DNA of 64,000 bases from Straminergon stramineum (lineage: Eukaryota > Streptophyta > Bryopsida > Hypnales > Calliergonaceae), in NCBI GenBank assembly GCA_963920665.1, contig OY987267.1, forward strand, positions 24,056,001 through 24,120,000. Reading direction: 5' to 3'. Below the pieces are notes generated by a model that searched no databases, had not been told where the DNA came from, and was given only the letters and a program-made list of their open reading frames with translations. A program made the translations under genes and the position numbers. Of this stretch, positions 1 through 11,856 are shown piece after piece (position 1 is the first letter of the stretch; each line of letters starts with the position of its first letter).

Positions 1-409
1 CGGCCGCTTCTTGCGCCCAGCACGCCATCATGTCGTGCACCACACACACAGGAAACGCTGCAGTCGGAACGCCCCTCAACACCATTGCATTCGCAGAGGT
101 CACATCTGTGATCAGTTCTACCAGCAACCGGATCGCCTTCTCTCTTCCAGCCTTCGTTTTACGCTCATCAAAAACCTCCATGTGTGTCAGATGCTGGGAG
201 TCATCTCTGAGGCCCAAGAAGCGAATAGGAAGCTCGTGCGACAAGGAGCTGTGAGTGAGCTGCAGCTCCGAGGTGAATTTGTCAGAGCAGGCGATGGTGA
301 TGGTGAAACCTTCGGATGCCAATTGCTTGGTGAAGAGGAGAAACGGAGTGATGTGGCCTGCGGCATTGATGGGCACCATTACAATGTAAGGCAACGGGAG
401 GGACCCCAT
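1..409 (-). CDS. UDP-glycosyltransferase (family 1), N-terminal part, cut by window edge
   Basis: Family-1 UDP-glycosyltransferases move a sugar from a UDP-sugar to a small acceptor such as a flavonoid, hormone or terpenoid, usually in the cytosol. The minus strand is open from ATG at 409 to the window edge (136 codons). It begins MGSLPLPYIVMVPINAAGHI, and His19 in the AGHITPF motif is at the place of the family's catalytic base. The stretch VVHDMMACWAQEAA at about residues 123-136 matches the segment carrying the activating Asp (here Asp126). A full protein is about 450-490 residues, so roughly the last 70%, including the PSPG sugar-donor box, lies outside the window. The substrate cannot be told from the N-terminal acceptor half. 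No intron is seen. The start codon is the first ATG and is followed at once by the expected Rossmann beta-strand. Confidence 0.88.
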   Translation of the reverse strand, partial: MGSLPLPYIVMVPINAAGHITPFLLFTKQLASEGFTITIACSDKFTSELQLTHSSLSHELPIRFLGLRDDSQHLTHMEVFDERKTKAGREKAIRLLVELITDVTSANAMVLRGVPTAAFPVCVVHDMMACWAQEAA

Positions 410-3184
410 GGTGTAGCTCGCTAGGAATTTGCCACTAAGAAAGGATCATAAACGAAGAAGTAGATCGAGTGCTGGAAACAAGATGAGTACAATCTGTGGT
501 TTGTAACAACAACAACAACAAAAAGTTTCTTTACTTGATAATGGAAGTCCTGAAGGACAGAGAGAGGGGCACAAGATATACATGCATTGATACTACAACA
601 AGTTAAAAATTTGGTAAGAAATTGGTGCTGAGATCAGTACATTCCAGTTCTGCATAGGAGCTCAGGCCGCAGGTCCGTTTTACACCTACAGGCCGGGCCT
701 ATCTCCTGAGGCCGATTGTACAAAATTTCAGTCCCTGTTGGCCTCAACTTTTCATTAGAATAAGATTATAAGGGGGGGCAATTCTTCCATATGTAATGGC
801 TTTGAGGCCAAGAAGCCGGGTTGATTCAATAAAATCTAGAAAAAAGAAAGAGAGAATGATCAAGACATCACCCTATTGGGGCAGGCTCCTTCTAAATAAT
901 TCCTGACAAGTCTAAATGTGACTCGACATAGCACAATTGTAGTATCATTTTTTTGAGAATATGTTTCTCAAAGAAGTTTTGAATCTTTTTATTCCTTATC
1001 ATGTATCCTATTTACCACTTGTCCACTTGTAGTAATAGGGTGGGAGGGAGGGAACAATATACCTCTTTTTTCTAATTCAGGTAGAACCTCCCTTTGTCTA
1101 CTTGTAGTAATAGGGTGAGGGAAGGAACAATATGTCTCTTTTTTGTAATACAAGTAGAACCTCCTTTACTGCATGGTGCCAAGACTGTGCACTAATAGAG
1201 GTTTAATGCATTTAGAAAGACCATAGGGCCATATGTCTTTGTCCTCTTGAATCATGCACATGGGCCACCTACTTCCTACAAATTCCCTTGATGCATATTA
1301 TGCACTTAAAGAGGGTGCACTAAGCTAAGAGAGGTTCTACCCGTAGGAAGAAGAGCACACCCTTGCCTATAAATAGAAAGGACACAAAAAAGTGTGTGCA
1401 AGATGTCATTACACCCAAAATTGCAATATGAGCACCAAAAGTAGAAAGTTTAGAGCAAACTTGAGAAGCAAATCTTGGGAATCTTTGTAAACAACTTAAA
1501 GCTTCAAGGTTTAGTTTAGCCTCACCTACACTCATGGAAACAAACAAACAAAAAGTGTGTTAGTTTACATGGGTGAGGTGTCTACAATCACAGATCAATA
1601 GTTATCCTTTTCACAAACTAAGGTGTGAGGCTTGAAATGTGCTCGGGCATTTAGAATCACCCCTATTTTAGTTCTAAAATGGACAATCATGAGATGGTCC
1701 TTAAATTGACCTCTATAGTCATTTGAATGGATCGAGAAAAAAAGAATAATTTATTGCACAAACCAATCATTGTCTTTGCTTTCCCCATTTTTCTTTGCAA
1801 GTTGCAAGTGAACAATTCATGGAAGACCTAGGGTTATATATAGGGGCTTGTGACACAACTTGTTTGAAAATTCATAACTAATTCAATAATGCTTCCAAAA
1901 ATATGAAACCACTTGTGTTACATTTTTCATCCATTTCTCTTTGTCTGAAATATTAGCTAAAAATATTCCCATCAAAGAAAATATATGAAAAAGGTGGACT
2001 AGCCCTTAGATGAGTGGTTTAGGAGCCTCCTACCTTAAAGCAATTCCAAGAAACCAAGATAAAAGCAAGGAAAAAACATTGAACATAGAATTTTCTCTCC
2101 AGTCAAAATTTATCTACTATGATATCTTCCACTAAAGTAGAGCTTGACTACTACTTTACTAAGATAGAGTGTAAGCAAAATACTTGGAATTTTCACACAC
2201 AATACTACAACCTCTATTCTTTCAAGGCACCTAGGAGTAATTCAAAAAAAATTCTTTTCAAATGAATTTGTTTTTGTGGTTGTATATGGTTTGGGACATG
2301 GTTTCATAATGCAAGCCCAAGTAGTTGCTATAGTTGTATTTAATGAGCCTCCATTTGATGTATTATAGTACCATAGATAGTGTCTTGTCTTTTGAGTGGA
2401 TAGTCACTTACACAAGACAATTCAATAAGTTTAACCAAAACACAAATGATTTTCCAAAGGAGTCCATGTGGCATTTCTCCATTTGTTGTTAATCTTTTCA
2501 AAAATATCTACAATGGGTATACATGTCATTCTCTCATTCATTGAGATTGGTACTTGTAATTGACCCTCTCCCACCCTACATTTGTATTTGTGTGACATTA
2601 GTATGGTTGACAAAAAATATGGGATATTTCTAATATGCTTGCCATATCCAAATTTTGTATTTGTACTTCCATATTTGTTCTTGTATTTATATTTTTTTAG
2701 TATATCATTGCCGTATTCCATTTGTATATTCCATGTGCATATTCTGTATTTGACTTGGGTAGTTGAGATTGACCTAATCAAACACCCCACATTAAAAATT
2801 TGCCCACCCACATCAACAGTGCTAGGGGTTGGTTTAATTTTTATCCAAAATGATTAGACAACCCTGATTTTTTGACAATGATCGGGGCAAGTTTTAAAGT
2901 TTTTACAAAAAATAGGTTGTGTTGCATCTTTTGTGGATAGTATTGTGGTATGTATGTACATGATATTAACTTGGGCAACCATAGTTGATGCAATGTGATT
3001 GGGTGTAATTTCTTGCAACCCCACCATCCCATATATTGATTGGTTTAGTTAGCAAGTACTTTAGAAATCAATTGATGGATTCTTTTTGAGGGGCCTTATT
3101 TAGGTAGTAGTTGTCCCTCATTCATCCCCAATCAACCATCCTAGTTGATGAAAGTTCTTGCATCTTTAGTTAAGTGGAATGCAC
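410..3184. other. intergenic DNA without recognisable gene
   Basis: AT-rich DNA upstream of the glycosyltransferase gene. The short open frames have no family resemblance and biased composition. A degenerate GGCC-rich patch at about 650-830 resembles the MITE at 3,790-4,045. A (AAC)n run lies at about 507-522. The proximal few hundred bases before 409 should hold the promoter of the glycosyltransferase gene, but I see no element I would defend. Confidence 0.5.
1026..1170. repeat. 75-bp tandem duplication
   Basis: Two adjacent copies with a period of 75 bp, each starting CTTGTAGTAATAGGGTG and ending in GTAGAACCTCC, with a few substitutions between them. Confidence 0.75.
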
Positions 3185-3348
3185 CACTAGAAGAAATTTG
3201 TGTTTGCCTCAATAAAATCTACATGATATATTTGTTGAGGCAAATGCTAAATCTGCATTTTTCTGTGTTTTTCAACGCAGATTTTGCTTTTGCCTCAACA
3301 AATATGTCATGTAGATTTTATTGAGGCAAACACAAATTTCTTCTAGTC
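3185..3348. mobile_element. CACTA-like hairpin MITE, 164 bp
   Basis: Nearly the whole element is one long inverted repeat. The left end reads CACTAGAAGAAATTTG and the right end is its reverse complement CAAATTTCTTCTAGT, followed by C instead of the expected G. The arms are about 60 bp with only a few mismatches around a short loop near 3,255-3,285. Flanks CAC and TAC could be a decayed 3-bp target duplication. CACTA elements characteristically begin CACTA and duplicate 3 bp, so the assignment rests on the terminal motif; there is no coding capacity. Its RNA would fold into a long hairpin. Confidence 0.65.
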
Positions 3349-3789
3349 TACTGGAATATTTTTGGATGTATCTATTACAAGGAGTTACTCTTCCCTAGTT
3401 AATGAATCAATACTTTCATTTGTTTATGTCATGTATGTTTGTGGTTGAGTAGGCGCCTACTTTTGTTGGAGGTAAGTGTACTTGTGATTGCTAGAATTTG
3501 GAAGGACAAAGCCTATTACCAAGGTAGTTCATCCAAAACATCGAATTTTTGATGAATAGGTGCACTTATAATTTTGGTTTCATAAAATAGTGAAAGTCAC
3601 TTTTTGGACCTTTGTTGTCCATAGTAGGCCAGGTCAAAATTTCTTTATATCTGTGTGTGTTTTGGCAACAAGATTATGTTTCTATACCATTGTGTAGAAT
3701 TTATAATAGCTTTACTTTGAATGGATATGTGATTCCAAATGTGTATTTGGAATAGTGTCACTTTTTTGAGGGAGAGATGGGCAAAAAAT

Positions 3790-4045
3790 TTTAGGGCCAA
3801 TGTACACCTAGAGGCTAGGCCAATTTCCCTACAGGCCGATTTTACAAAATCCAATGGATGTGATTTGTTGAAAAAAATAATATTTTATAAAAAAAGCAAT
3901 TAATGAAAATTTGGCATTGGCCCTAAGGTGCATCCAATTCAGCGAGTTTAGGCCATATCAGTTGATGTCTTTTTTGAATAAAAAATTCATTCTACCAAAA
4001 TGGCCTAGCATCTAGGTGTAAAGAAGTTGGGGCCAATTTTAGCAT
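3790..4045. mobile_element. MITE with GGCC-rich inverted ends
   Basis: The left end (TTTTAGGGCCAATGTACACC, then the octamer CTAGGCCA) is repeated inverted at the right (TGGCCTAG, then CTAGGTGTAAAGAAGTTGG and GGCCAATTTTAG). The interior is AT-rich and non-coding. Superfamily not determined. Confidence 0.5.
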
Positions 4046-4883
4046 TTTGTCCAATTACTAGTGAGAATTTCCTGGCCTCTAACACAACAAATTGGCTTGG
4101 CCTCCAAATATAAAGCAACCTTCAACTAGGAAGTACTATTGTACATGATAGGCTAGAAACAATAGCTACTCTCTAGCTTTGTCTCAATATAAATATGAGG
4201 TACTCCGACTAGTTTTTTACTAAAGACCATGGATTTATTGAGACAAAGGTAGTACTCACTTAGACATCAATAATTTTGTAGTACACATGGATACTAGTTG
4301 TGTTTTGTATTCATAGTCTCACAACAAACATAACATTCTAGAAGAAGTGGTTTAGCGCGAAAGCATCATTCACAAGCCCGTCAAAACCAAATGAGTCATA
4401 CCTAACCTCAACAAGAGATAGTATTTTGGCATTCTTTGTACATTTAACACAAGAGTATAGCCTTGGACTAAGCTTAAACTTGTGATGTATGCTCTACGAT
4501 GGCAATGGAAATAAAAGCAAGTCCCCTTGTGTACTATTTATTTCACTTTGTTCAAGTCTTTGCATGCAAACAAGGATACAATAGACTTGACCAAGACTCA
4601 GACTTGTGAATAGAATACCATTATACCTTACAAAGCATAGGCCATGCAACTATAAAATTAGAATAAAAGTGTAGGAAATCAAAATCCAATCTAGCTAACA
4701 AAAGGGATAAAGTCTTTTTCTTTGCTTCAATTATCTTTTCTTGCTTATATGGATAGAAATGACACTTCAACTTCATAGTGGAATAATTTTATGTTTAATT
4801 CAAATTTGCTTCCATAACCTTCCAACATTCGATTCCACAATGTTGATTCTAGACCATGATTGAAGTTTGCAGGGGTGAATTAA

Positions 4884-5238
4884 GGGAACCAACCCATTTT
4901 TTACTAGTCAAGCAATTGAGCATATGTGGAGCACAAGAATGTTGAGTGGAAAATTTTCCCCATGTGTAGAAATATATATGTTCCATGAAGATTCCATAAT
5001 TTTTTACAATTTTATTTCCCAAAACAAAATTACCATAAATTTTTTAGATGAAGATTCTATTTGTTTTGTATTTGGCATATAAGTCATCCTATTTTTGACC
5101 AAGGGCTAGTTGCATAATTGAGAGTCCTCTAGTCCAATCACAATGCACCATTCCTTATCACTTATTCATCTCGTACCTTCACGGAAATAGATCTCCCTAT
5201 ACTAATAATAGGGGGAGATCAGGAATGAGTTGGCTCCC
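4884..5238. mobile_element. MITE of the GGTGATCACCC family (family G), diverged copy
   Basis: Left end GGGAACCAACCCATTTTTTAC and right end GAATGAGTTGGCTCCC form imperfect inverted repeats. The interior shares GAGCATATGTGGAGCACAAG and the AATTTTCCCCATGTG region with copies at 14,290, 30,818, 45,909 and 49,709. Confidence 0.6.
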
Positions 5239-5439
5239 ATACAATACATAAATAATGGTATTTAGTATTCACAACACTAATTACAAAACATAACACTAAA
5301 TGTCAACAATCCTTTTAATGTTGCCATCACTAAATGTCAACATAGGCACTATTTGTCAACTTCAGTATATTTTTTAGGATATAAATTTTTTAGAAGATTA
5401 CATTTGTCATTTGAGGATAGCAATTATTTCATCAAATTG

Positions 5440-6065
5440 CAATGAAATTTTTTTTAATTATAAAGCTGTGATTCAAAATCATTATACAAACACATTGGTG
5501 AAAGTAAATATCATTCAATTGACTCATTGAGTCTTCAACATGGCTTTGAAATGTCAAAATATAATAAGAAAAGTTGCAAAAACACATCTAAGGCTAACCT
5601 CCTTTTCAATAAAATGATTTTCAATCACTCATAACTTCTTGGAGTGATATGAAATTTTAACCACAAAAAATAGACTAGCATACACAACTTTAAGAAAAAA
5701 TCATTAGAAATGGATATTGTATGAAGAAGAAACAAGTCAACGAAGTTTTTGGATTATAGTGAATTTTAGCGACTTGTTTCTTCTTCATACAATATCCATT
5801 TCTAATGATTTTTTATTTATTGAAAAACAAACATTGGATGAAGGAGATACAAGCTCCCAAACTTGCAACCATCAAATGCAGTTTGGTGAACTCAAATTGA
5901 ACTTGTGAACTTCGATTGGCTTCCAAAACATTCATCCATCTTGGATTGATTTGGAAATTTTACCACACAAACTAGAAGAGAGAGCGCAAATTTACCAACA
6001 AGTTTTTTTGAATTTAGACATCAGATGTAAGAGTTACAACACTTTGAATTGGACTCTAAACTCTA
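5440..6065. mobile_element. Truncated copy of the about 960-bp TTAA element (family C)
   Basis: The sequence matches the interior of the intact elements at 8,210-9,167 and, reversed, 24,358-25,325: the AAGAAAAGTTGCAAAAA segment, the TCATAACTTCTTGGA segment and the TATGAAGAAGAAACAAG segment. Neither TTAA terminus is present. A perfect hairpin at 5,695-5,814 lies inside it. Confidence 0.65.
5695..5814. repeat. Perfect 44-bp inverted repeat with 32-bp loop
   Basis: The left arm 5,695-5,738 and right arm 5,771-5,814 are exact reverse complements (left arm begins AAAAAATCATTAGAAATGG, right arm ends in its complement). The arm sequence is internal to family C, so this is a local inversion-duplication of a transposon segment, not a terminal repeat. 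Confidence 0.9.
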
Positions 6066-6331
6066 AATACAAAACACTTGACATTTAAAGTGGGTGAGGT
6101 AAAAGTTAACATAACACTATTAGTAACATGACTAACATAACACCAAATACCATTATTAGTGTAGAGAGGGCCATTGTATTCCAACCAACCGAACAAATTT
6201 GTTAATTCATCACTCCCCATTGAGAAAATTGTTGATTGGATTGACATGAATGAAGATGAACAATAGTTAGGTGATACAAATGGCAATCACCCTACCATGC
6301 TAATGATCAACAAGGCTTTTTTTTTTTTTTT

Positions 6332-6675
6332 CTACTTTTAGAGAAAGTGACATGATGGTGAGCACTTAAAATTTGAAGAAGCATTAGAATTAATCGTAAA
6401 GTGACACATGCATTGCTCGATTAAGAGCTAGAATTTGGGAAAAATAGAGGATGAAATTCCTAAGAGCATCAAAACTTGGGTTTGAATGAGTTTGGTGCCA
6501 TGTTTAAGCATTTAATTTAAGCATTTAATTTAAGCATTGGTGAATCTAACCATACATATGGAATCTACAACTCATAGTCTACAACTTTTAATTGTATATC
6601 AATTCCAAAATAAAAGCACTTTCTATTAATTTTTCTGAAATTATCAATTTTCGAGGAGACTTGTACACTTAGGGG
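6332..6675. mobile_element. Truncated repeat copy (family I)
   Basis: Shares GACATGATGGTGA, AGCACTTAAAATTTG, GGTGAATCTAA, GGAATCTACAAC and the terminal CTTAGGGGTT with the longer copy at 10,636-11,395, with a large internal gap. The right end abuts the small TTAA element at 6,680. Confidence 0.55.
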
Positions 6676-6679
6676 TTGA

Positions 6680-6892
6680 CGCTTTGAGGATGGACTAGTG
6701 ATTGTGGAAATCATCACTTTAGGAACCGTGTGACATCATCTACTTTAAAAAAAATTCATTGGAGGTCAAACTATTGTAGAAGATTTCTCCTTTCAATACA
6801 AAATTTGAGGATGAATAGTTGCACTTTTGTCCAACACAAATAGATACTTTGTCATCTATCAGACACTAAATGTCCATGTCGTTGTTTATGGG
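6680..6892. mobile_element. Small TTAA element (family F), diverged copy
   Basis: Homologous throughout to the 222-bp elements at 14,582, 16,036 and 21,237. The right end is ...GGG followed by TTAA (6,893-6,896); the left flank is TTGA, a one-base decayed TTAA. It keeps an uninterrupted CTACTTTAAAAAAAATTC at 6,741-6,758, which is the empty-site counterpart of the insertion at 26,339-27,245. Confidence 0.7.
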
Positions 6893-7309
6893 TTAAGCTT
6901 ATATTCCCCCCTTTTGTGTAAACAAGCTCCCAGCCAAGGAGCAATACTTCATCGTCACATTTATAAACCCTATGAAGTCATGGTGTTGCTTACATTTATG
7001 GGCTCAAATTGAGGTTGCATTATGATGTGGGATTGTAGGTTAGAATCACTTTCATCTTAAGAAAATCCTAAAAATCTAGGTCACCATCACTTCTAGAAGC
7101 CTTGACATATAGATACTTTGCCGAAGCTCTCACAAGTACAAATGTATAGTGCAGGAGTTCATGTAGAAGGTACCCCTTGTGAGCGCTTATTTATCCACCC
7201 ATGGTAAACAAACTAACACAACCAGATTCTTTAGTGTATTGGTTTTGATTTTTTTTATTATTGGGAGCATAACGTCGGTCCACATTAGATGAAGTTTGAA
7301 GGCATGAAG

Positions 7310-7395
7310 ACGCGGCGAGTTATTTTGAATTCCCAAGCTTTGGGAACTTGCCACATTAGTAGTATGACATGGCACAATTACTACCACATCATAAA

Positions 7396-7438
<43 letters not shown>

Positions 7439-7632
7439 TTATTTTTTCATTATTTTTTCATTATTTTTTAAAATTCAGTTTTAAGTTTAATCATAATTTT
7501 TAGAAATTTTGGGGGAATTCTTTTTTCAAAAATTGGGAAATTCAACCCATTGTGGTCTAGTTCCCAATTTCTGGCAACATAGGGAACAACCCCGAAATGG
7601 GCTATGAGGCCCTCAATTGTCTTCTAATGTTG
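7310..7632. mobile_element. MITE related to the element at 17,183-17,475, expanded by an AT triplet repeat
   Basis: Shares the GGCACAATNACTNCCACATCA block at about 7,371 and the right-end GGGAACAANNCCGNGAAT...GGCCCTC...CTAATG order with the better-defined MITE at 17,183. Between the two halves sits a palindromic (AAT)n(ATT)n run at about 7,393-7,440. Confidence 0.5.
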
Positions 7633-8209
7633 GCTTTCAAGCAAGGGATCTTTTCTAACATCCTAGTTTATTCAAATGTGTGAAAACCCAATCAAAATGT
7701 AACTTGAAATACAATTATCAAAGTAATTGTTTGAACTAACTAAGTCAATGTGGTTTTTTATGGGAGTTAGGTCAGACTAAAACTAAATACACCAACTCAT
7801 AGAAAAATATTTCCCCTTTTAAAAAATATAAAGATCACCCCAATCGAACCTTCTTAGCCAAAGTTATGGCCAGATGAAGTTTGATCGCTAATAAGTTCAT
7901 CTAATGTCATCCATCATTTACTCTTAGTTCCTCAATTCAAAACAAGTTGAGATTTAGTATTTGTTTTTATGGTGCTAACTTATAACTAAACACTAAATGT
8001 TCACTTGTTTGGATACTTCCACTAGGTTTTCATCCACCTTCATTCTAATACTTCATCCGGTCCTATCTTACTCGTTTTAAGTCGGATTTCTAAGTTTAAG
8101 ATGTTTTTGGAAACCTCTATCCTAAATCTACAATATTTGAATTATAATTTAAGAAAAAACTAATATTGATACTCTGACTTGGAGTTCTAGTTCGGCTAGT
8201 ATATTTTAA

Positions 8210-9167
8210 CCCCTCACCGCCCAAGGCCTGAACAAGTTCAAAAACAACATTTCTTTTGAAGTGTTATAGATATAATTTTCATTGAGTTATAGAGATCTCA
8301 ATTGAAAATTTTTGTAGTGCACTTGTTGTAGATGATGTGCATCAAATTTGGTGTCTTTTGATTATACAGATTGCAAGATTATAATGTTTTACTGTTGAAA
8401 AAGGATGCTGAATTTTTCGTAAAAATACATTTGGAGGCAAAATTCGGTTTCTAAATCTACTCAAATGAAGAAACTTTAAACTATATAGTGATTCAAAGTC
8501 AGCATACAAACGCATTCATGAAAAAAATTATCATTCAATTGACTCATTGTGTCTGCAAAATGGCTTTGAAATGTCAAAAAATAGCAAGAAAAGTTGCAAA
8601 AAATACATCAAAAATTGAACTTCCTTCTAGTAAAATGTTTCTTAGTCACTTATAACTTCTTAGATTGATATGAAATTTTATATACACTAACTAGACTAGT
8701 ATGCATAACTTTTCGAAATTTTGTTTTTGGAAACAAACATTGTATGAAGAAGAAACAAGAGGCCAAAGTTCACTGTAATCCAAAAATGTTGGGATTTTGA
8801 ACTTCGAATTACTCCTAGACATTCAAAACAACCTGGATTGATATAAAAATTCTACCATAATAACTAGAATTCAAGGGTAACATAACCTAACAAAAAATTT
8901 GAAAACAAACTTTGGATAAAGGAATTACAAGCCCCTGAAGTTGAAGCCATCAAATGCAATTTGGTGAACTCAAATTGAACTTATGAACTTTGTTGGTTTC
9001 CAAAAATTTAGCAAATCTTGGATTGATTTGAAAATTTTACCACACAAACTAAAAGGGAGAGTGAAAATTTTACAACAAGTTTTATTGAATTTGAACATTG
9101 GATGCAAAAGTTACAACACTTTGAATTTAACCTAAGGACACTTTTGGTCCCCTCGGGCGGTGAGGGG
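8210..9167. mobile_element. TTAA-flanked inverted-repeat element (family C), 958 bp, intact ends
   Basis: Flanked by TTAA at 8,206-8,209 and 9,168-9,171. Left end CCCCTCACCGCCCAAGG, right end the near-complement CCTCGGGCGGTGAGGGG. No coding capacity. The family also occurs at 24,358-25,325 (opposite orientation) and, truncated, at 5,440-6,065. TTAA flanks plus C-rich ends are typical of piggyBac-type or Sola3-type transposons; the assignment is inference. Confidence 0.8.
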
Positions 9168-9865
9168 TTAATTGGCCAACTTTAGAAATCAAGAAAATTT
9201 AGAGAACTTAGTAACTTACCTCATTTTTTGAATTATTTTGAACTTTGTTATTGAGGTTGCCAAGTTCTTTTTCATTTGCCATCATATAGGTCTTTATTAA
9301 TTTATGCTCACTGCTTGAAAGTAGTGATTAGATACAATATTTGCCTTCACTACTATCCTATTCCTTTAATTTAGATTTTTTAATTTGTTGAGTTGCATAT
9401 ACTGTAAATTCCTATTTACTACTTTATGATTTGGTTGACTTTGTGATTTTTATATAAGAATTGGTTCAAGTCTTCCAACAATAATTAACTTTTGATATCC
9501 TATGAGTCAATTATTGTTCTATCTAAATTCTAATGGCTCTAAGTGTGTTTCAAAGATTTTCACTTAATCTAGTTTGGATGCTAACCTTCCAAATTCCAAT
9601 GGTCTCTTCAACTCTCAACTCTACTTCAAATGTCAAGCAGAAGTTCCAACCTCCATTCTCTGGATTTTTTTAATTTTTTTAATTGGGTTGGAGTGTGAGT
9701 GTTAGATCCACTTCCTTCTAGTGTGAGTTTGAAGTTTGAAGCGTTTTGAAACACTAATTCTACTTCTCCCTTCTCTACTTCTAAGAGTGTTTTGAGTCTA
9801 TGAAGAGTTTTCTACTTGAAACTATTCTAATTAATTTTAGAGTTTTCTACTTAAAAACTATTTGT

Positions 9866-10060
9866 CAGGCCAAATTGGCAAGTTCCACTTGATGGAGGAG
9901 CTCCCAGTGGATTTGGAGAGCTCCCATGAGTCGGTGCTGCCCTGGCCGACAAAAGAGACCCTCACTTCCTGGCCACAGCGGAGCCCCTTGCTACTTGGCC
10001 TACAGGAGAGCCCCTTGTGGCTTGTAGGGGAGCCTCACATTGCATGACCAGCAAGGGAGG
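9866..10060 (+). other. GC-rich patch of unknown origin
   Basis: An island much richer in G and C than the surrounding DNA, with repeated GAGCTCCC and GAGAGCCCCTTG words. It is open for about 60 codons with no family resemblance. It may be a captured gene fragment or a degraded short tandem repeat. The right border joins the truncated family D copy. Confidence 0.35.
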
Positions 10061-10099
10061 AGTGGTTTTTATGACAAATATGAGATAGAAGGAAAAATT

Positions 10100-10590
10100 G
10101 AATTGTTAAAATCTTCAAGATGGAATTGAAACACACTATTCCTGATGGTGAGATTGTTTTAGCAAACAAAGTAAACCTTGTGGAACTTTTTTTTTCTTAA
10201 ATTGTGAAAATTGAGTTAACAAAAGAATCCAATATGCTATTTTCTTGAGAAGATGCTACGATTGAATAGAAAACAAACCGCTCTATAACTTTCACTTCAC
10301 TAATCAAAATGGAATGAATAAAAGCTTTCCATGTAGACAAAATATGATCTGTAAGAAAAAAAATGATTTTTGTGGATTTCTATAGTTGCCTAGCTAAGTG
10401 AAAGTTGTGCTTAGGATGGCATAAATTTTCCTCAAGTGCACCGATGGAAATTAAAATTATACTCCTAGAAAGCTAATGTGTTTATCTAACTTTTGAAAAA
10501 GTTTTAAAAAAACTACAAGAAATGGAGACAATAGGACTTGTCCAAAATCCTTTTTTCTCCTAAGGGAACAATGGTCCTTTAGGGATTAAA
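10100..10590. mobile_element. 5'-truncated TTAA element (family D)
   Basis: Contains GGAATTGAAACACACTATTCC, TGGTGAGATTGTT, AAGAAGATGCT and the right end GGTCCTTTAGGGATTAAAC, matching the right two thirds of the elements at 25,330, 26,339 and 50,881. Confidence 0.65.
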
Positions 10591-10635
10591 CTAAATTCAC
10601 TCCCATGGGTCCAAGGAGGGATTCTCCTAAGCATG

Positions 10636-11395
10636 ACTTTTTTTTACTTTCTGAAAAAGTGCCATGATGGTGATTACTTAAAATTTAGTGAAGCACTATA
10701 TTTCTACATTAATTCATCCATATTTTAGACAAAAAAAACACTTCACAATTGTATTTATGCACTTTTTCATCCAAATTTAGCAACTTCATCTACATTTAGT
10801 TTAATCCTTTGGATAATTATGCACCTGCTTATTATTTACTGGACACAATATCATTTTAACCCCTAAGCACTTCGATATCCATTTACTAGACGATGAACAA
10901 ATTGAAATTGAAGTTTCATCCTCCTTATTGCTTGGATAAAAGTTATTCTAATTTGTGGAGATACTTTATCAAATTGTTGTCTTATCTAAGGGTTTGATTT
11001 GGTGGTCCTAGAGTATATATTTTTCTAAAATTACAAATGTGCAAGTATGTCAAGGAGTTAACCAAGCTAAAATTGCATTGACTCTAGTTCAAAACTATAT
11101 TTGCCAAAATGAAGTCATAGATTTTAAGAAGACAAAAATTTCAAAAAATCACCATGTGAAGAGAACCTCATTCCAAAAAAATGATAATATTTTGCTTGTA
11201 ATCGAATTTACAAGGAATTTTGAAATTTTCCTTTTAAAATTTATAAAAAAATATTGGTGATAGCAATGGTGAATCTAATTGTAAAGATGGAATCTACAAC
11301 ATACAGTCTATAACATTTATTTGTATATGACTTCCAAAATAGTACTTTATAATGATTTTTCTCAAATCGTCAATTATGGAGATGACGTTTAGGGG
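10636..11395. mobile_element. Dispersed repeat (family I), longer copy
   Basis: Homologous to 6,332-6,675 at both ends. It includes TTAACCCCTAAGCACTTC at 10,856, which resembles the left terminus of the element at 61,347, so another TTAA element may be nested inside; its right end was not found. Confidence 0.45.
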
Positions 11396-11856
11396 TTCAT
11401 GTCCTTATATAAAAAATCATTCGCATTGTTTTGCAATTTTGTTTGCTTCTAATTTCTTTTAATTTCATTTTTTCTTCTCTAATTTTGTGCAAATGAAGTG
11501 ATTTCAATTGTAGCAAAATAGAGATTCCTACTCAGAAAGACCAGAGTCCTTAATTGTGGGAGAGTACAGTGACAAAACTTACTGAAATTGAATCTCCACA
11601 TCAGATTTCCAAGGGGTCACGTCACCGCACACCACTCACAAGATGACGCATAGCATTAATTGATTAATTAATTAATTAGCAAAAATGATTTAATTTATGT
11701 CGAATCTAACCTTCACTTAGGGTATTCCATTTTTTATTGGACTCACAAGAGTGAGTGCATCTCTTGAATAATCAGTGAAGATCAAAATTATGTAATTTAA
11801 AAACAATCACAGGATTGTGCACTTATTGTATTGTGAAGTGTTATGCAACTAAATTA

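Noticed and set aside
7393..7440. Perfect palindrome of AAT and ATT triplets as a hairpin element
   Set aside because: Explained by microsatellite expansion of both halves inside a MITE.
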